A stretch of DNA of 64,000 bases from Shewanella sp. TC10 (GCF_009663145.1 NZ_VKHR01000003.1:62004-126003); one strand, 5' to 3'; positions 10,415 through 19,934 are shown, numbered from the stretch's first letter. Translations and numbers: made by a program. Notes: generated by a model not told the origin, from the letters alone.

Positions 10415-10441
10415 CTGCCATTGAATAAGTTTGCCTTTAAT

Positions 10442-10479
10442 AAAAAAAGGATAAATACATAAGGTATTTATCCTTTTTT
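10442..10479. terminator. Bidirectional hairpin terminator between HD-GYP gene and ygfZ
   Basis: Inverted repeat AAAAGGATAAATAC / GTATTTATCCTTTT with a five-base loop, A-run on the left and T-run on the right. It lies between two convergent genes and can serve both. Confidence 0.85.
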
Positions 10480-10533
10480 GTTAGCGTATTTGAGCTTAAA
10501 TTACGCTAGATAACCACTGACTCAATTTAGTTT

Positions 10534-11493
10534 TTAATCTTCTAAAGAATAAGGCAGTGGAATAACACTCAGCTCACTTGTCTCATCATCTTTAATACGC
10601 AGTTTTGCATCATTTTCTGTGTCGTTAGCAAGAACCGCAGTGAGTAATACTTTACCTTTATGATTTACAGACTCAATGACTTTACCTGCACGGCGAAACC
10701 CATCTTCATCAGCTATTTCAATTTGAGTTTCGCTGGTAACAGTTTCTGAAGCCGTACCACTAAGAATGTATAAAGCGCGCTTATTGCCACCACGAAACTT
10801 CATTCTTGCGATTGTTTCTTGGCCCATGTAGCAGCCTTTTTCAAAGCTGATACCATTAACGGCTTGCACGTTACACATCTGAGGGACAAATTCCCCGCTG
10901 TGGTTCGCATCAATATTGGCGTAACCAGATTTGATTTCAAGCGCTTGCCAAGTGCTAGCTGCTTGTAATGATTTTGCTGAAGCGTTAACTAATTGAGTTG
11001 CTTTGTCAGCGTTGGTGATCACGATATAACGTGCACCATCTTTCAAAATAACCGTATCATCAAACTTGGTTAACTCAGCCGAGATTTCACCGAATTGCTC
11101 GCTAAGAAACGTTTCAGCATTGGCGCCTGCAAATCCAAGAATAGCTTTATTAGCTGTGATATCAGTTAATTCAGCTTTACTGAATACGGCATATTTTTGC
11201 CATTGAGCAAGGCTCAGCGGCAAAACTGATGCGGGTAATAAGGCGAAAAGTTGTTCATCAATGGTAAAGGTTCTAAAACTTGAGATCATTTTGCCTTTAG
11301 CATCACAGTGTGCGCCCCAGCGCCATTGATCATCTTTTAAAGACACTATGTCAGTTGTCACTTGGCCGTGAATAAAGGTTTTACCTTGTTCACCAGTAAT
11401 TTCAATTAAGCCTAAATGAGTTAGATTGGCGACCAATAAGTCAGGGGAAGAGTTTAAGAAATCCCAATCAGGCTGAGCAGTTGCAAGTGTCAT
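10534..11493 (-). CDS. ygfZ: tRNA-modifying/folate-binding protein YgfZ
   Basis: A 319-residue cytoplasmic protein of the GcvT-like folate-binding family. YgfZ takes part in maintenance of certain Fe-S enzymes, including the tRNA methylthiotransferase MiaB. The diagnostic motif KGCYMGQE with its conserved Cys is present about two thirds along (near residue 220), followed by RMKFRGG. The N-terminal part LTHLGLIEITGEQGKTFIHG is typical. Length matches the family. The start ATG at 11493 gives a normal N-terminus. It stands alone, convergent with the HD-GYP gene. Confidence 0.93.
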   Translation of the reverse strand: MTLATAQPDWDFLNSSPDLLVANLTHLGLIEITGEQGKTFIHGQVTTDIVSLKDDQWRWGAHCDAKGKMISSFRTFTIDEQLFALLPASVLPLSLAQWQKYAVFSKAELTDITANKAILGFAGANAETFLSEQFGEISAELTKFDDTVILKDGARYIVITNADKATQLVNASAKSLQAASTWQALEIKSGYANIDANHSGEFVPQMCNVQAVNGISFEKGCYMGQETIARMKFRGGNKRALYILSGTASETVTSETQIEIADEDGFRRAGKVIESVNHKGKVLLTAVLANDTENDAKLRIKDDETSELSVIPLPYSLED

Positions 11494-11561
11494 ATACTAA
11501 TTCCTAAGATGACCAACAAAGATATCGCTTGAGTGTAACGGAATTAAGTAACGCTCAAAAG

Positions 11562-11595
11562 AAAAAGCTACCTTCAATTGAATGAAGATAGCTTT
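11562..11595 (-). terminator. Rho-independent terminator of serA
   Basis: Read on the minus strand, the hairpin AAAGCTATCTTCA...TGAAGGTAGCTTT is followed by a T-rich run. It lies about 50 bases after the serA stop. Confidence 0.85.
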
Positions 11596-11644
11596 AATTC
11601 ACAAATTCAGCGTAGAAAAACGTCCGCTATATCAGTCGTTGAGA

Positions 11645-12874
11645 TTAAAACAACACTCGAGTACGAATAGTGCCTTCAATCGCTTTTAACTCGCCTAAGG
11701 CTTGTTCTGCTTGGTTTGAATCAACTTCCATTACTACATAACCAATCTCTGCTGTTGTTTGCAGATATTGTGCAGCGATGTTAATGCCTTTTTCTGAAAA
11801 GGCTTGGTTAATTTTAATCAGCACACCTGGGCGGTTATGGTGAATATGCAGTAAACGCGAAGTGCCTTTATGCTGTGGTAGAGTAACTTCAGGGAAGTTA
11901 ACTGCAGACACAGTTGAGCCGTTATCTGAATATTTAGCTAGTTTGCCAGCGACTTCAATACCAATGTTTTCTTGGGCCTCAGCAGTACTTCCACCAATAT
12001 GCGGTGTGATAATGACATTATCTTGGCCACGTAATGGACTAATGAATTCGTCATCATTTGACTTAGGTTCAACAGGGAATACATCAATAGCTGCCCCGGC
12101 AAGATGACCTGATTTTAATGCACTTGAAAGGGCATCAATATCTACAACTGTGCCGCGAGAAGCATTAATGAAAATGCTTTTTTCACGCATTTGTGCAAAT
12201 TCTTTCTCGCCAAACATATCTTTGGTTTGAGGTGTTTCTGGGACATGTAAGCTAATCACGTCAGCTTCGCCCAATAAGGCTTCTAATGAATGAATTTGGC
12301 TTGCATTACCCAGTGGAAGTTTGTCTTCGATGTCGTAAAACACCACTCGCATACCTAAGGTTTCGGCTAAAATACCTAGTTGAGTACCAATGTGCCCATA
12401 GCCAATAACCCCAAGGGTTTTGCCACGAACTTCATAACTACCACTTGCACTTTTTAACCAACCGCCTCGGTGAGCATGGGCATTTCGTTGAGGGATCCCA
12501 CGCATCAGCATGATGATCTCGCCCAAGACTAATTCAGCGACAGATCGAGTATTGGAGAAAGGTGCGTTAAACACTGGCACGCCAAGCTTTTCAGCTGCGG
12601 CAATATCGACTTGGTTGGTACCAATACAGAAACAGCCGATGGCGACTAATTTCTCAGCATGGTTTAACACGTCTGCAGTTAATTGAGTACGGGAACGCAA
12701 ACCAACAAAGTGCGCATCCTTAATGGATTGCAGTAGCTCATCTTCTGGTAAAGATGCTTTATGGTATTCAATGTTCGTGTAACCTGCACGCTCTAGTACA
12801 TCGACCGCAGTTTGGTGGACGCCCTCCAACAGCAGGATTTTTATCTTATCCTTGTCAAGCGAGTGTTTCGCCAT
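11645..12874 (-). CDS. serA: D-3-phosphoglycerate dehydrogenase
   Basis: A 409-residue enzyme that oxidises 3-phosphoglycerate to 3-phosphohydroxypyruvate, the first step of serine synthesis. The N-terminal substrate domain is followed by the NAD-binding motif GVIGYGHIGTQLG, catalytic Arg in NASRGTVVDIDAL, Glu in FPVEPK and His in ITPHIGGS, then a C-terminal ACT domain (about 335-409, beginning LLHIHHNRPGVL) for serine feedback inhibition. Length and N-terminus (KHSLDKDKIKILLLEGVH) match the short E. coli-type SerA. A dedicated terminator follows. The 150-base region upstream is shared with the divergent yjdF-like gene. Confidence 0.96.
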   Translation of the reverse strand: MAKHSLDKDKIKILLLEGVHQTAVDVLERAGYTNIEYHKASLPEDELLQSIKDAHFVGLRSRTQLTADVLNHAEKLVAIGCFCIGTNQVDIAAAEKLGVPVFNAPFSNTRSVAELVLGEIIMLMRGIPQRNAHAHRGGWLKSASGSYEVRGKTLGVIGYGHIGTQLGILAETLGMRVVFYDIEDKLPLGNASQIHSLEALLGEADVISLHVPETPQTKDMFGEKEFAQMREKSIFINASRGTVVDIDALSSALKSGHLAGAAIDVFPVEPKSNDDEFISPLRGQDNVIITPHIGGSTAEAQENIGIEVAGKLAKYSDNGSTVSAVNFPEVTLPQHKGTSRLLHIHHNRPGVLIKINQAFSEKGINIAAQYLQTTAEIGYVVMEVDSNQAEQALGELKAIEGTIRTRVLF

Positions 12875-13026
12875 GATATGGGTACCCTCTTATCAATAGT
12901 TATGCTTATGTTATGCTGACTTTAAACGCCCGACCAAAATAGCACTTTTTTAAACACTTGTAGAGGGCTAGATGGCTAAAGTTAATATTCTAATTCTAGA
13001 ACAATATCATCTAAGAGGGATTTAGT

Positions 13027-13632
13027 TTGAATAAGAAAGTTATATGGATTGTGATTTATTGTGCGGTGTTAGTGTGGTCGGTTATTTCACCCAAGGATAT
13101 GTTCACTTGGTGGTTAGAAGCCTTACCTGCTTTATTGGCTTTGCCTATCTTATTTTTTACCCGTAAGCGCTTTCCTTTAACTCAGCTGTCTTATGGTTTA
13201 ATACTCATACATTGCTGTATTTTACTTGTTGGAGCTAAATATACCTACGCCGAAGTACCATTATTCGATTGGATTGCACAATGGATGGGGAGCGATAGAA
13301 ACAATTACGACAAAATAGGGCATTTAGCTCAAGGGTTTATTCCCGCAATTTTAGCCCGTGAAGTCTTTTTGAGAAACCAAGTATTACAACCTGGCTATTG
13401 GTGTCAGTTTTTATCAGTGTGTTTTGTATTAGCATTTTCAGCTTTCTATGAATTAATAGAATGGTGGGTTGCGATTGGAACGGGTGAGGACGCTGAAGCT
13501 TTTCTAGGAACCCAAGGGTATGTCTGGGATACACAATCGGATATGTTTATGGCCTTATTAGGAGGTATTAGTGCATTAGTACTGCTTACTCATTGGCATA
13601 ATAAGCAGTTAGCATCACTCAATAAAAAATAA
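13027..13632 (+). CDS. DUF2238 (YjdF-like) inner-membrane protein
   Basis: A 201-residue integral membrane protein with about five or six hydrophobic segments. The pattern DKIGHLAQGFIPAILAREVF and SAFYELIEWW, with GTQGYVWDTQSDMFMALLG near the C-terminus, is typical of DUF2238/YjdF. The start is TTG at 13027, preceded by AGAGGGA at a good distance; no better ATG is available. The function of the family is unknown. It is divergent from serA and followed by an AT-rich region before the CsgD-type regulator. Confidence 0.85.
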   Translation: MNKKVIWIVIYCAVLVWSVISPKDMFTWWLEALPALLALPILFFTRKRFPLTQLSYGLILIHCCILLVGAKYTYAEVPLFDWIAQWMGSDRNNYDKIGHLAQGFIPAILAREVFLRNQVLQPGYWCQFLSVCFVLAFSAFYELIEWWVAIGTGEDAEAFLGTQGYVWDTQSDMFMALLGGISALVLLTHWHNKQLASLNKK

Positions 13633-13861
13633 AAAGTAGTGATTTATGCTAGATTAGATAAGAGGATAAAGTTTATTTATGCTATTAATAAGGTACTTTA
13701 GAAGGACTTAGAATCTTAATTAATGCGTTAGTATGATAAAAATACCTTATGGACTAGTTAAAATATACTATCATTGAGTATTGTTATTACTTTGTTATCA
13801 AGATTTCAGGAAGAAACTCGTTAAGTCGAGATGTTAGGGATGCTTTTCAGGGAGAAAAGTG

Positions 13862-14527
13862 ATGAGCTCAAATATTGATGAATTAGTTTTTTTACACCAA
13901 GTTGCGGCGCCATGTAATTTAGCCATTCTTGCGGAATCAATAGGTCTTAAAACAAGAATTGTTAAGCATGCAAGTGACTTGGAAGTCGACAAAAATACCA
14001 ACAGTTTTTATTTAGTTGCACAAAAAGGTGCCGCTTTAGACAGCAAAGGGATACCTTTGCTCGTTTCTCGATTAGTTAACCACGTACCTGTAGCACTTTA
14101 TCAAGTTGAGCGAGGTTCTTTAGATCAAGAGTCAGCATTATTACTTGGTGTGAGAGGGTTACTTTATTCAGACCAGCGTATGGATTTGATGCTGACTGGA
14201 CTGCGTAAAATGGTTGCCGATGAATTGTGGTATGACAGGCCATTAATCAGTAAAATTTTCCGCAGACTAGTACAAAAACTCGATGCGAATACTGAAATTC
14301 CGCCAGATACTGTGGCTATGCTACAAATGCTGACGAGTCGTGAAAGAACCATTATTCAGCTGGTTTCAAGTGGTGCAAGAAATAAAGAGATTGCGCATCG
14401 CTTATGCATTAGCGAGCATACTGTAAAAGCACATATATCTTCTATTTTTCGTAAAACCCAATCCAGAAACCGAGTTGAATTATTACGCTGGGCACAGACT
14501 TACCAAGCTCATTTTGAGTTTGCCTAG
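13862..14527 (+). CDS. LuxR-family (CsgD-type) transcriptional regulator
   Basis: About 221 residues. The C-terminal LuxR-type helix-turn-helix (about 155-215) reads LTSRERTIIQLVSSGARNKEIA and continues SEHTVKAHISSIFRKT. The N-terminal half is receiver-sized but does not show the usual acidic pocket, as in CsgD/VpsT proteins. The start is ATG 13862 behind AGGGAG; a GTG at 13859 is in frame and closer to the ribosome site. It is convergent with the curlin-repeat gene and shares a terminator with it. It is therefore a likely local activator of that gene or of biofilm matrix in general (inference). Confidence 0.85.
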   Translation: MSSNIDELVFLHQVAAPCNLAILAESIGLKTRIVKHASDLEVDKNTNSFYLVAQKGAALDSKGIPLLVSRLVNHVPVALYQVERGSLDQESALLLGVRGLLYSDQRMDLMLTGLRKMVADELWYDRPLISKIFRRLVQKLDANTEIPPDTVAMLQMLTSRERTIIQLVSSGARNKEIAHRLCISEHTVKAHISSIFRKTQSRNRVELLRWAQTYQAHFEFA

Positions 14528-14557
14528 TTAAAAATGAACTCTGAATTAAACAACAAT

Positions 14558-14587
14558 AAAAAAGGGAGCCTAATGGCTCCCTTTTTA
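14558..14587. terminator. Bidirectional terminator, CsgD-type regulator / curlin-repeat gene
   Basis: Stem AAAAGGGAGCC / GGCTCCCTTTT with loop TAAT between convergent genes. A- and T-runs on both sides make it usable in both directions. Confidence 0.88.
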
Positions 14588-14602
14588 ACTTATATAACAG
14601 GA

Positions 14603-16141
14603 TTAATTTTGGTAAACAGTTGCTGTGTTAAAGTCACCTGTTTGAGAAACATTAATCATGCCGTTGTCGCCAATTTGCGAACCAAGGACTAAGTTATCGT
14701 TACCCATTTGTGAGATGGTTAAGTTATTACTGTAACCATCGACTAAGAAGTAACCGTCATCACCGCCAATCCAGTTTCCGCTGCCTTCTTGAGTTATATC
14801 AATGGCGTGCTCATCGCCAAAAGCAACCACGTCTGTGAGGTTAAACTCACCGTCTTGGGCAATATCGATAACTTGGGCAATACCCACATTCGTGAGTGAA
14901 GCTTCATTGTCATCACCAATTTGCTCGACAGAGACTTCATTTACAAATCCAAAGGTATCAACATAAGCAAAGTTAGTGTTACCCGATTGCTCAACAGTAA
15001 CCGAGTTTTCATCAAGCTCAACGAATACTGCCACTTCATTGTTGATGCCCACTGAACTGACGCTGACTTCATTATCAAAACCATATGTTCCAGAGGCAAC
15101 GTAGTTTGTTTCACCCTCTTGCAACACTGTAACCGAGTTTCCGTCACCTATGGTTTCAAATTCAGTTAAGTTAGCTGTACCAGATTGATCAATATCGATA
15201 ATATTGTCGTTACCAGAGATGACTGCAATGTTAGTATCACCGACTTGGTTACTAGTACCATCTTGGTAAATAAACACTTCATTGCCATCGCCGTTAGCAA
15301 ATTCAATGACGGCACCATTCAAATCACCGCTTTGATCAATCACTATGTCATTGTTTGAACCTGTTAAGCTTGCTACAACCCCAGTATTGCTAAAACCTGA
15401 CTGGTTAATTTCAAAACTATTATCATTGCCGTATACACCAATCACAGCGCCAAAGTTCTCGTCACCAGATTGGTCAACAAACAAACTATTACCATCGCCT
15501 ACATTAGGTGACCCGCCTGGAGCGACAAGTCCAGCTTGGTTATTGTTACCATCCTGAGTGATAGTCCCATCATTACCATTACCTTCAACACGAAATACCG
15601 CTAAGTTAGTTGCGCCATATTGTGTTGTTTGGGTCAGGTTATCGTTACCAATGTGCTGAATGATACTATTATTCTGGTTGCCATTTTGTAGAGTGTCAGC
15701 GATATTATTATTACCTACAGCAGTGGTTTCACTGGTATTCCAAAAGCCTGATTGATCTACAGTCACTTGGTTGTCATTGCCATTTACTCCCACATTTGCA
15801 ATATGCCAATCATCGACCTGATTAGTGGTAATAAAGTTTCCGTCACCTTCAGAAGTGATATAAGACTCTTGCCAATCACCCGATTGAGTGACTTCGGCAA
15901 TTTGATCATTACCGATTTGAGTTATTTCAGATACATGTCGTGTGCCTGTTTGAGAAACTTCTGCTTCTTGTCCGACACCAGTTTGGTTGACAGTTGATTG
16001 GTTGTTTACCGCAGCTGTGACTTCCGCTGATTTTTCTACAGCTGTAATAGTAGGTAATGAAAGGTCGGTAGCGCTGACCGGTAAAGCTAGACTTGCTGTA
16101 ATAGCGAGAGAAATTAACGATAATTTTGTTTGCGACTTCAT
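14603..16141 (-). CDS. Curlin-repeat (CsgA/CsgB-like) secreted amyloid-type protein
   Basis: A 512-residue protein with a clear Sec signal peptide (cleavage after SLALPVSA, near residue 24). The rest is built of about twenty units of roughly 21-23 residues with the curlin pattern Q-x-G-x-x-N-x-x-x-(V/I)-x-Q. Examples are VDQSGFWNTSETTAVGNNN and VSQTGDFNTATVYQN, the latter at the very C-terminus. Gln, Gly, Asn and acidic residues dominate, with almost no Lys or Arg in the repeats. CsgA has five such units, so this protein is several times longer. Each unit should form one strand-turn-strand rung of a beta-solenoid. No csgE/F/G-type secretion genes lie next to it. A TTTCAATATTGAAA palindrome sits 52 bases before the start. 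Confidence 0.88.
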   Translation of the reverse strand: MKSQTKLSLISLAITASLALPVSATDLSLPTITAVEKSAEVTAAVNNQSTVNQTGVGQEAEVSQTGTRHVSEITQIGNDQIAEVTQSGDWQESYITSEGDGNFITTNQVDDWHIANVGVNGNDNQVTVDQSGFWNTSETTAVGNNNIADTLQNGNQNNSIIQHIGNDNLTQTTQYGATNLAVFRVEGNGNDGTITQDGNNNQAGLVAPGGSPNVGDGNSLFVDQSGDENFGAVIGVYGNDNSFEINQSGFSNTGVVASLTGSNNDIVIDQSGDLNGAVIEFANGDGNEVFIYQDGTSNQVGDTNIAVISGNDNIIDIDQSGTANLTEFETIGDGNSVTVLQEGETNYVASGTYGFDNEVSVSSVGINNEVAVFVELDENSVTVEQSGNTNFAYVDTFGFVNEVSVEQIGDDNEASLTNVGIAQVIDIAQDGEFNLTDVVAFGDEHAIDITQEGSGNWIGGDDGYFLVDGYSNNLTISQMGNDNLVLGSQIGDNGMINVSQTGDFNTATVYQN

Positions 16142-16799
16142 TTGACGCTCCCTGTTTGGATATTGAGTGACTTGATAGTTGTTTTAGCTATCTTTCAATA
16201 TTGAAATTCGCCTTCTATTTACAAACAAATTCAGCTGTATATCACAAGTGATTTGTTTGATATTACAGAGGGCGAGCAATAAGTAATCTTGCCACCAACT
16301 TTTTACTAATAAGAAATAGCTAGGGTTTTAATTATCAAGAATAAAATATTAAACAAACTTGCAGTGCTTAATATTATTTAAGTGCTCGAACGATATTCTT
16401 GAATTTTATTTAACCGCATCCTTTAGCTTATTTTGACAAGTTACAGGCTTAACTTACGGATTGAGGTCTGATAGCTCAATCGGAAGAATGGCTACTTTTT
16501 ATAGGTAAAAAAATAACAGAACTTTCGTATTACTTGTTTTTAAGTTCCTGATTTTAAATGTTTAAAATGTGCATTGAAGAGATGATGGTTAATTGCCTAC
16601 ACTGATAGGATTAGTAGTTTATTACTATTTAAAGTTTAGCTACTTTTATTCTGCTTTCATTATGACAACAATCAAATGGCTACAATAATTCCGGGTTTCA
16701 CTCCGTGGAAAACCAACTCGCTTAATAGGCTAATGGAAAAGCTACCAGTGTTGAGGTACCGGTTCTGGGAATTAATAATGGAATATAGGAAAGCCAGAA
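16142..16799. other. Intergenic region between divergent curlin-repeat and subtilase genes
   Basis: About 660 AT-rich bases. It contains the 14-bp perfect palindrome TTTCAATATTGAAA (16193-16206) and ATCACAAGTGAT (near 16236), both on the curlin-gene side. A 66-codon ORF at its right end overlaps the subtilase start in another frame and is not believed. The length suggests complex regulation of one or both genes. Confidence 0.5.
16193..16206. promoter_or_regulatory. 14-bp perfect palindrome upstream of curlin-repeat gene
   Basis: TTTCAATATTGAAA, centred about 58 bases upstream of the ATG. Its symmetry and position fit an operator; the binding protein is unknown, and the nearby CsgD-type regulator is one possibility. 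Confidence 0.4.
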
Positions 16800-19301
16800 A
16801 TGATAAAAACAATGTCTCCAATTGCAATCGCAATTGCTTCTACTATGGCACTAAACGTTGCCCCTGCAATCGCTAAAAACAAAGTTGAATACAAGAAAGA
16901 TCAAATTCTTGTGGTTTATAAAGATAATGTCACAAAGTTTGAAAGACTTTCAGCTCAGCGTTTAGTGAATGGTACGTTAACCGATAAGGATTTAGATGGT
17001 ATTGATGATAAATTTCAGCATTTATTATCAGGTCGTCTTGCAAAACTTGAACTTAGAAGTGGCAGTGATTTAGATGCTGCGATCAAAATGATCAGTAAAC
17101 ATCCGGCGGTTAAATATGCGGAGCCTAACTACACATATAGAGCATTAGGAATACCAGATGACCCTAGCTTTGTTGATCTGTGGGGCTTGCATAATACTGG
17201 CCAATCAGGAGGAACCTCTGGAGCTGACATTGATGCAGTGGCAGCTTGGGATATCACCACAGGTAGCAGTAACGTGGTGATTGGTGTTATTGATACAGGT
17301 GTTGATTATAACCACCCTGATCTTGTCAGTAATATGTGGGTTAACCCAGGTGAAATTGCAGGTAATGGAATCGATGATGATGGCAATGGTGTTATCGATG
17401 ATATTCATGGTTATAACCCAATCACTGGTACGGGTGACCCTATGGATGGAAACGGCCATGGTACTCATGTTGCTGGTACTATCGGCGCAACAGGTAACAA
17501 TGGTGTCGGTGTCGTCGGAGTGAACTGGGATGTCACCATGATTGGTTGTAAATTCCTTTCTGATGGTGGAACAGGTTCAACTGAAGATGCGATTGCTTGT
17601 ATCGATTATTTCACCGACCTAAAAGTTAACCATGGTGTGGATGTTAAAGCGACGAATAACTCATGGGGTGGTGGTGGTTTTAGCCAAGCGTTAAAAGATT
17701 CAATTGAATCTGCAGGCGATCAGGGGATTTTGTTTGTCGCTGCAGCTGGTAATGATGCGATAGACAATGACGTTAATCCTCACTATCCATCAAGTTATGA
17801 CTCTGATGTTGTTTTATCTATCGCAAGTACAGATAGAAATGACAATATGTCTAGTTTTTCTCAATGGGGTTTAACTAGTGTTGATATGGGAGCGCCAGGC
17901 TCATCAATCTTATCGACATTCCCTAATGATTCATATGGCACAATCTCAGGCACATCAATGGCAACCCCACATGTCACAGGTGCTGCTGCACTAGTTTGGT
18001 CTGTGGAGCCAGATATTGCAGCTGTAGAAATGAAACAACTGCTAATGGATTCAGGTGAAGTCAATGCTGGTTTAACGGGCTTAACTGTTGCAGGTACCCG
18101 ATTAAATGTCGCAAATGCTTTAGATTCAGCAGATCCTGATCCTTCATTTAATTTAACAGCTTCACCAAGTTCACAGTCGGTAGAAGCGGGTAGCGCTGTT
18201 AGCTATGACTTCTCTGTTGGAAGTATTGCCGGTTGGAATGATCAGGTCAGCCTTTCTGCTGCTGTTTCACCAGCACTTGATGGAGTCAGCCTTTCAGCTG
18301 CTACAGCTATGGCTGGTGATAGTTTTACACTTGATGTTGCTACGTTAGATTCAGCGGCGTGGGGAGATTATGTTATTACTGTTTCTGCTGATGATGGCAT
18401 GACAGTGAAAGATAAAGCGGTTTCATTAAGTGTGTATCCTGCTGGTTTAAATGACTTTAGTTACGGAAATGATACCCCAGTTGATATTTCAGACAATACG
18501 ACTATCACAAGTACTATTGAAATCGCCGATCCTGTTCAAATTTTTGATTTAGCAGTTAATGTCGATATTTCACATACTTGGATCGGTGATCTGATCGTAA
18601 CCTTAATCTCTCCAAATGGTACAGAGGTTGTGTTACACGATCGTGCAGGCGGTAATACTGATGACTTAGTTCAGACTTGGAGTTTATCTGAGTTTGATGG
18701 TGAAGTTGCAGCGGGTACGTGGACGTTGTCGATTTCGGATAATGCTGGTGGTGATACCGGTGCACTTAATAGCTGGGGACTCGATATTTCTGCGCTAGGT
18801 GAAGCAGCTCCAGCCGCGCCAGTAGCAGATTTTGCATATGCTGTTGACGGGTTAACTGTTGATTTCACTAACACAAGTTCAGACATTAATGATGATATTG
18901 TTAGTTACGCTTGGGACTTTGGTGATGGCAGCATGTCTAGTGACGTAAATCCTACGTATGTTTATGCCATGGGTGGTGCGTATACTGTTTCACTGGTGGT
19001 AACAGACAGTGAAGGTCAGTCTGATACTCAATCTATGACAGTAGAAGTATTTGAATATAGTATCGATGCAGCAGTTACACGTACAATGAAGTCTCGTCGT
19101 GGCAGTGCACTTGTTGATTTAACTTGGAGTGGGGCAGTTGGTGATAATGTAGCGATATACCGTGATGATGTCATGGTGTCTACCACAGCCAATGATGGTC
19201 GATATCGTGATCGTTTCACTAATGCACCTGCAGAAGTAACTTATAAAATTTGTGAAACAGAATCGAGCTTATGTTCGGATCCGATTGTTGCAACTTTTTA
19301 A
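16800..19301 (+). CDS. Secreted subtilisin-like serine protease (S8) with P-domain and PKD domain
   Basis: An 833-residue exported protease. The signal peptide ends near IASTMALNVAPAIA (residue 25), followed by an inhibitor-I9-type propeptide (about 27-115). The S8 domain holds Asp165 (VIDTGVDYNHPDL), His220 (GHGTHVAGT), oxyanion Asn318 (AAGND) and Ser386 (GTSMATPH). A proprotein-convertase P-domain (about 551-665, with HTWIGDL and SWGLDIS), a PKD domain (about 674-758, AWDFGDGS) and a last beta-rich segment with two Cys follow. It should degrade extracellular protein. It is divergent from the curlin-repeat gene, which could be a substrate or simply a neighbour in a surface-related block (inference). 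Confidence 0.93.
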   Translation: MIKTMSPIAIAIASTMALNVAPAIAKNKVEYKKDQILVVYKDNVTKFERLSAQRLVNGTLTDKDLDGIDDKFQHLLSGRLAKLELRSGSDLDAAIKMISKHPAVKYAEPNYTYRALGIPDDPSFVDLWGLHNTGQSGGTSGADIDAVAAWDITTGSSNVVIGVIDTGVDYNHPDLVSNMWVNPGEIAGNGIDDDGNGVIDDIHGYNPITGTGDPMDGNGHGTHVAGTIGATGNNGVGVVGVNWDVTMIGCKFLSDGGTGSTEDAIACIDYFTDLKVNHGVDVKATNNSWGGGGFSQALKDSIESAGDQGILFVAAAGNDAIDNDVNPHYPSSYDSDVVLSIASTDRNDNMSSFSQWGLTSVDMGAPGSSILSTFPNDSYGTISGTSMATPHVTGAAALVWSVEPDIAAVEMKQLLMDSGEVNAGLTGLTVAGTRLNVANALDSADPDPSFNLTASPSSQSVEAGSAVSYDFSVGSIAGWNDQVSLSAAVSPALDGVSLSAATAMAGDSFTLDVATLDSAAWGDYVITVSADDGMTVKDKAVSLSVYPAGLNDFSYGNDTPVDISDNTTITSTIEIADPVQIFDLAVNVDISHTWIGDLIVTLISPNGTEVVLHDRAGGNTDDLVQTWSLSEFDGEVAAGTWTLSISDNAGGDTGALNSWGLDISALGEAAPAAPVADFAYAVDGLTVDFTNTSSDINDDIVSYAWDFGDGSMSSDVNPTYVYAMGGAYTVSLVVTDSEGQSDTQSMTVEVFEYSIDAAVTRTMKSRRGSALVDLTWSGAVGDNVAIYRDDVMVSTTANDGRYRDRFTNAPAEVTYKICETESSLCSDPIVATF

Positions 19302-19334
19302 GGTTACATAATAGAGCTATTTAGTTCGCACTAG

Positions 19335-19363
19335 AAAGGGATGGTATAACCATCCCTTTTTTT
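19335..19363 (+). terminator. Terminator of the subtilase gene
   Basis: Hairpin AAAGGGATGG-TATA-ACCATCCCTTT followed by a T-run, 34 bases after the stop codon. Confidence 0.9.
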
Positions 19364-19432
19364 ATGTAAATGCTTTGATATTAAAAGGTCAGTCAGTAGA
19401 CTAATGATAATTTTTAGTCTTGGATGGACATC

Positions 19433-19882
19433 ATGAGTATTTGGTTTAGAGAAGTAACATTAGAAGATTGTGCCAAAATGGATATTGGTATGCATGGAAA
19501 AGGTACCCTAATGAAAACATTAGGGATAAAAGTGACTGAAATTGGTGATGATTATATGGTGGCAACAATGCCAGCTGATCCTTCAGTGCATAACCCTTTA
19601 GGCATTGTTCATGGTGGTGCTAATGTGGCACTAGCTGAAACTGTTGCTAGTTACGCAGCTAATTTTGTTGTCGATTTCGAGAACTTTTATTGTGTAGGCC
19701 AAGAAATCAACGCAAACCATTTAAAGGCATCTCGTAAAGGTGAGTTAATTGCTACTACAAAGCCGGTTCATATCGGTAAGCGCAGCTCTGTATGGGAAGT
19801 ACTTATAACCAACAGCGCTGGCGAGCTATGTTGTATATCAAGAATGACGGCGGCAGTTGTTGCTCGCAAAGCCACTTCTTAA
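19433..19882 (+). CDS. Hotdog-fold acyl-CoA thioesterase, MenI/YdiI-like
   Basis: About 149 residues. The start ATG 19433 (MSIWFREVTLEDC) aligns with the N-terminus of E. coli MenI/YdiI; the ATG at 19424 would add three residues. Family hallmarks are NPLGIVHGGANVALAE with the catalytic Glu, EINANHLKASRKG, and a C-terminal strand ending CCISRMTAAVV. MenI hydrolyses 1,4-dihydroxy-2-naphthoyl-CoA in menaquinone synthesis; other members hydrolyse varied acyl-CoAs or, as EntH, proofread siderophore synthesis. The resemblance is closest to MenI from memory, but no men genes are adjacent, so the substrate is uncertain. Confidence 0.85.
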   Translation: MSIWFREVTLEDCAKMDIGMHGKGTLMKTLGIKVTEIGDDYMVATMPADPSVHNPLGIVHGGANVALAETVASYAANFVVDFENFYCVGQEINANHLKASRKGELIATTKPVHIGKRSSVWEVLITNSAGELCCISRMTAAVVARKATS

Positions 19883-19934
19883 TAATGATAATATTAACAA
19901 TACGTCGCGTTATTTAAGTTAACTACACGCATAC

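Noticed and set aside
14603-16141. Repeated DNA pattern that might suggest a CRISPR or satellite array
   Set aside because: The periodicity is at protein level (curlin repeats); the DNA units are not identical and an intact ORF with signal peptide explains them.
16676-16876. 66-codon ORF overlapping the subtilase start
   Set aside because: It overlaps the signal-peptide codons in another frame, and its composition is not protein-like.
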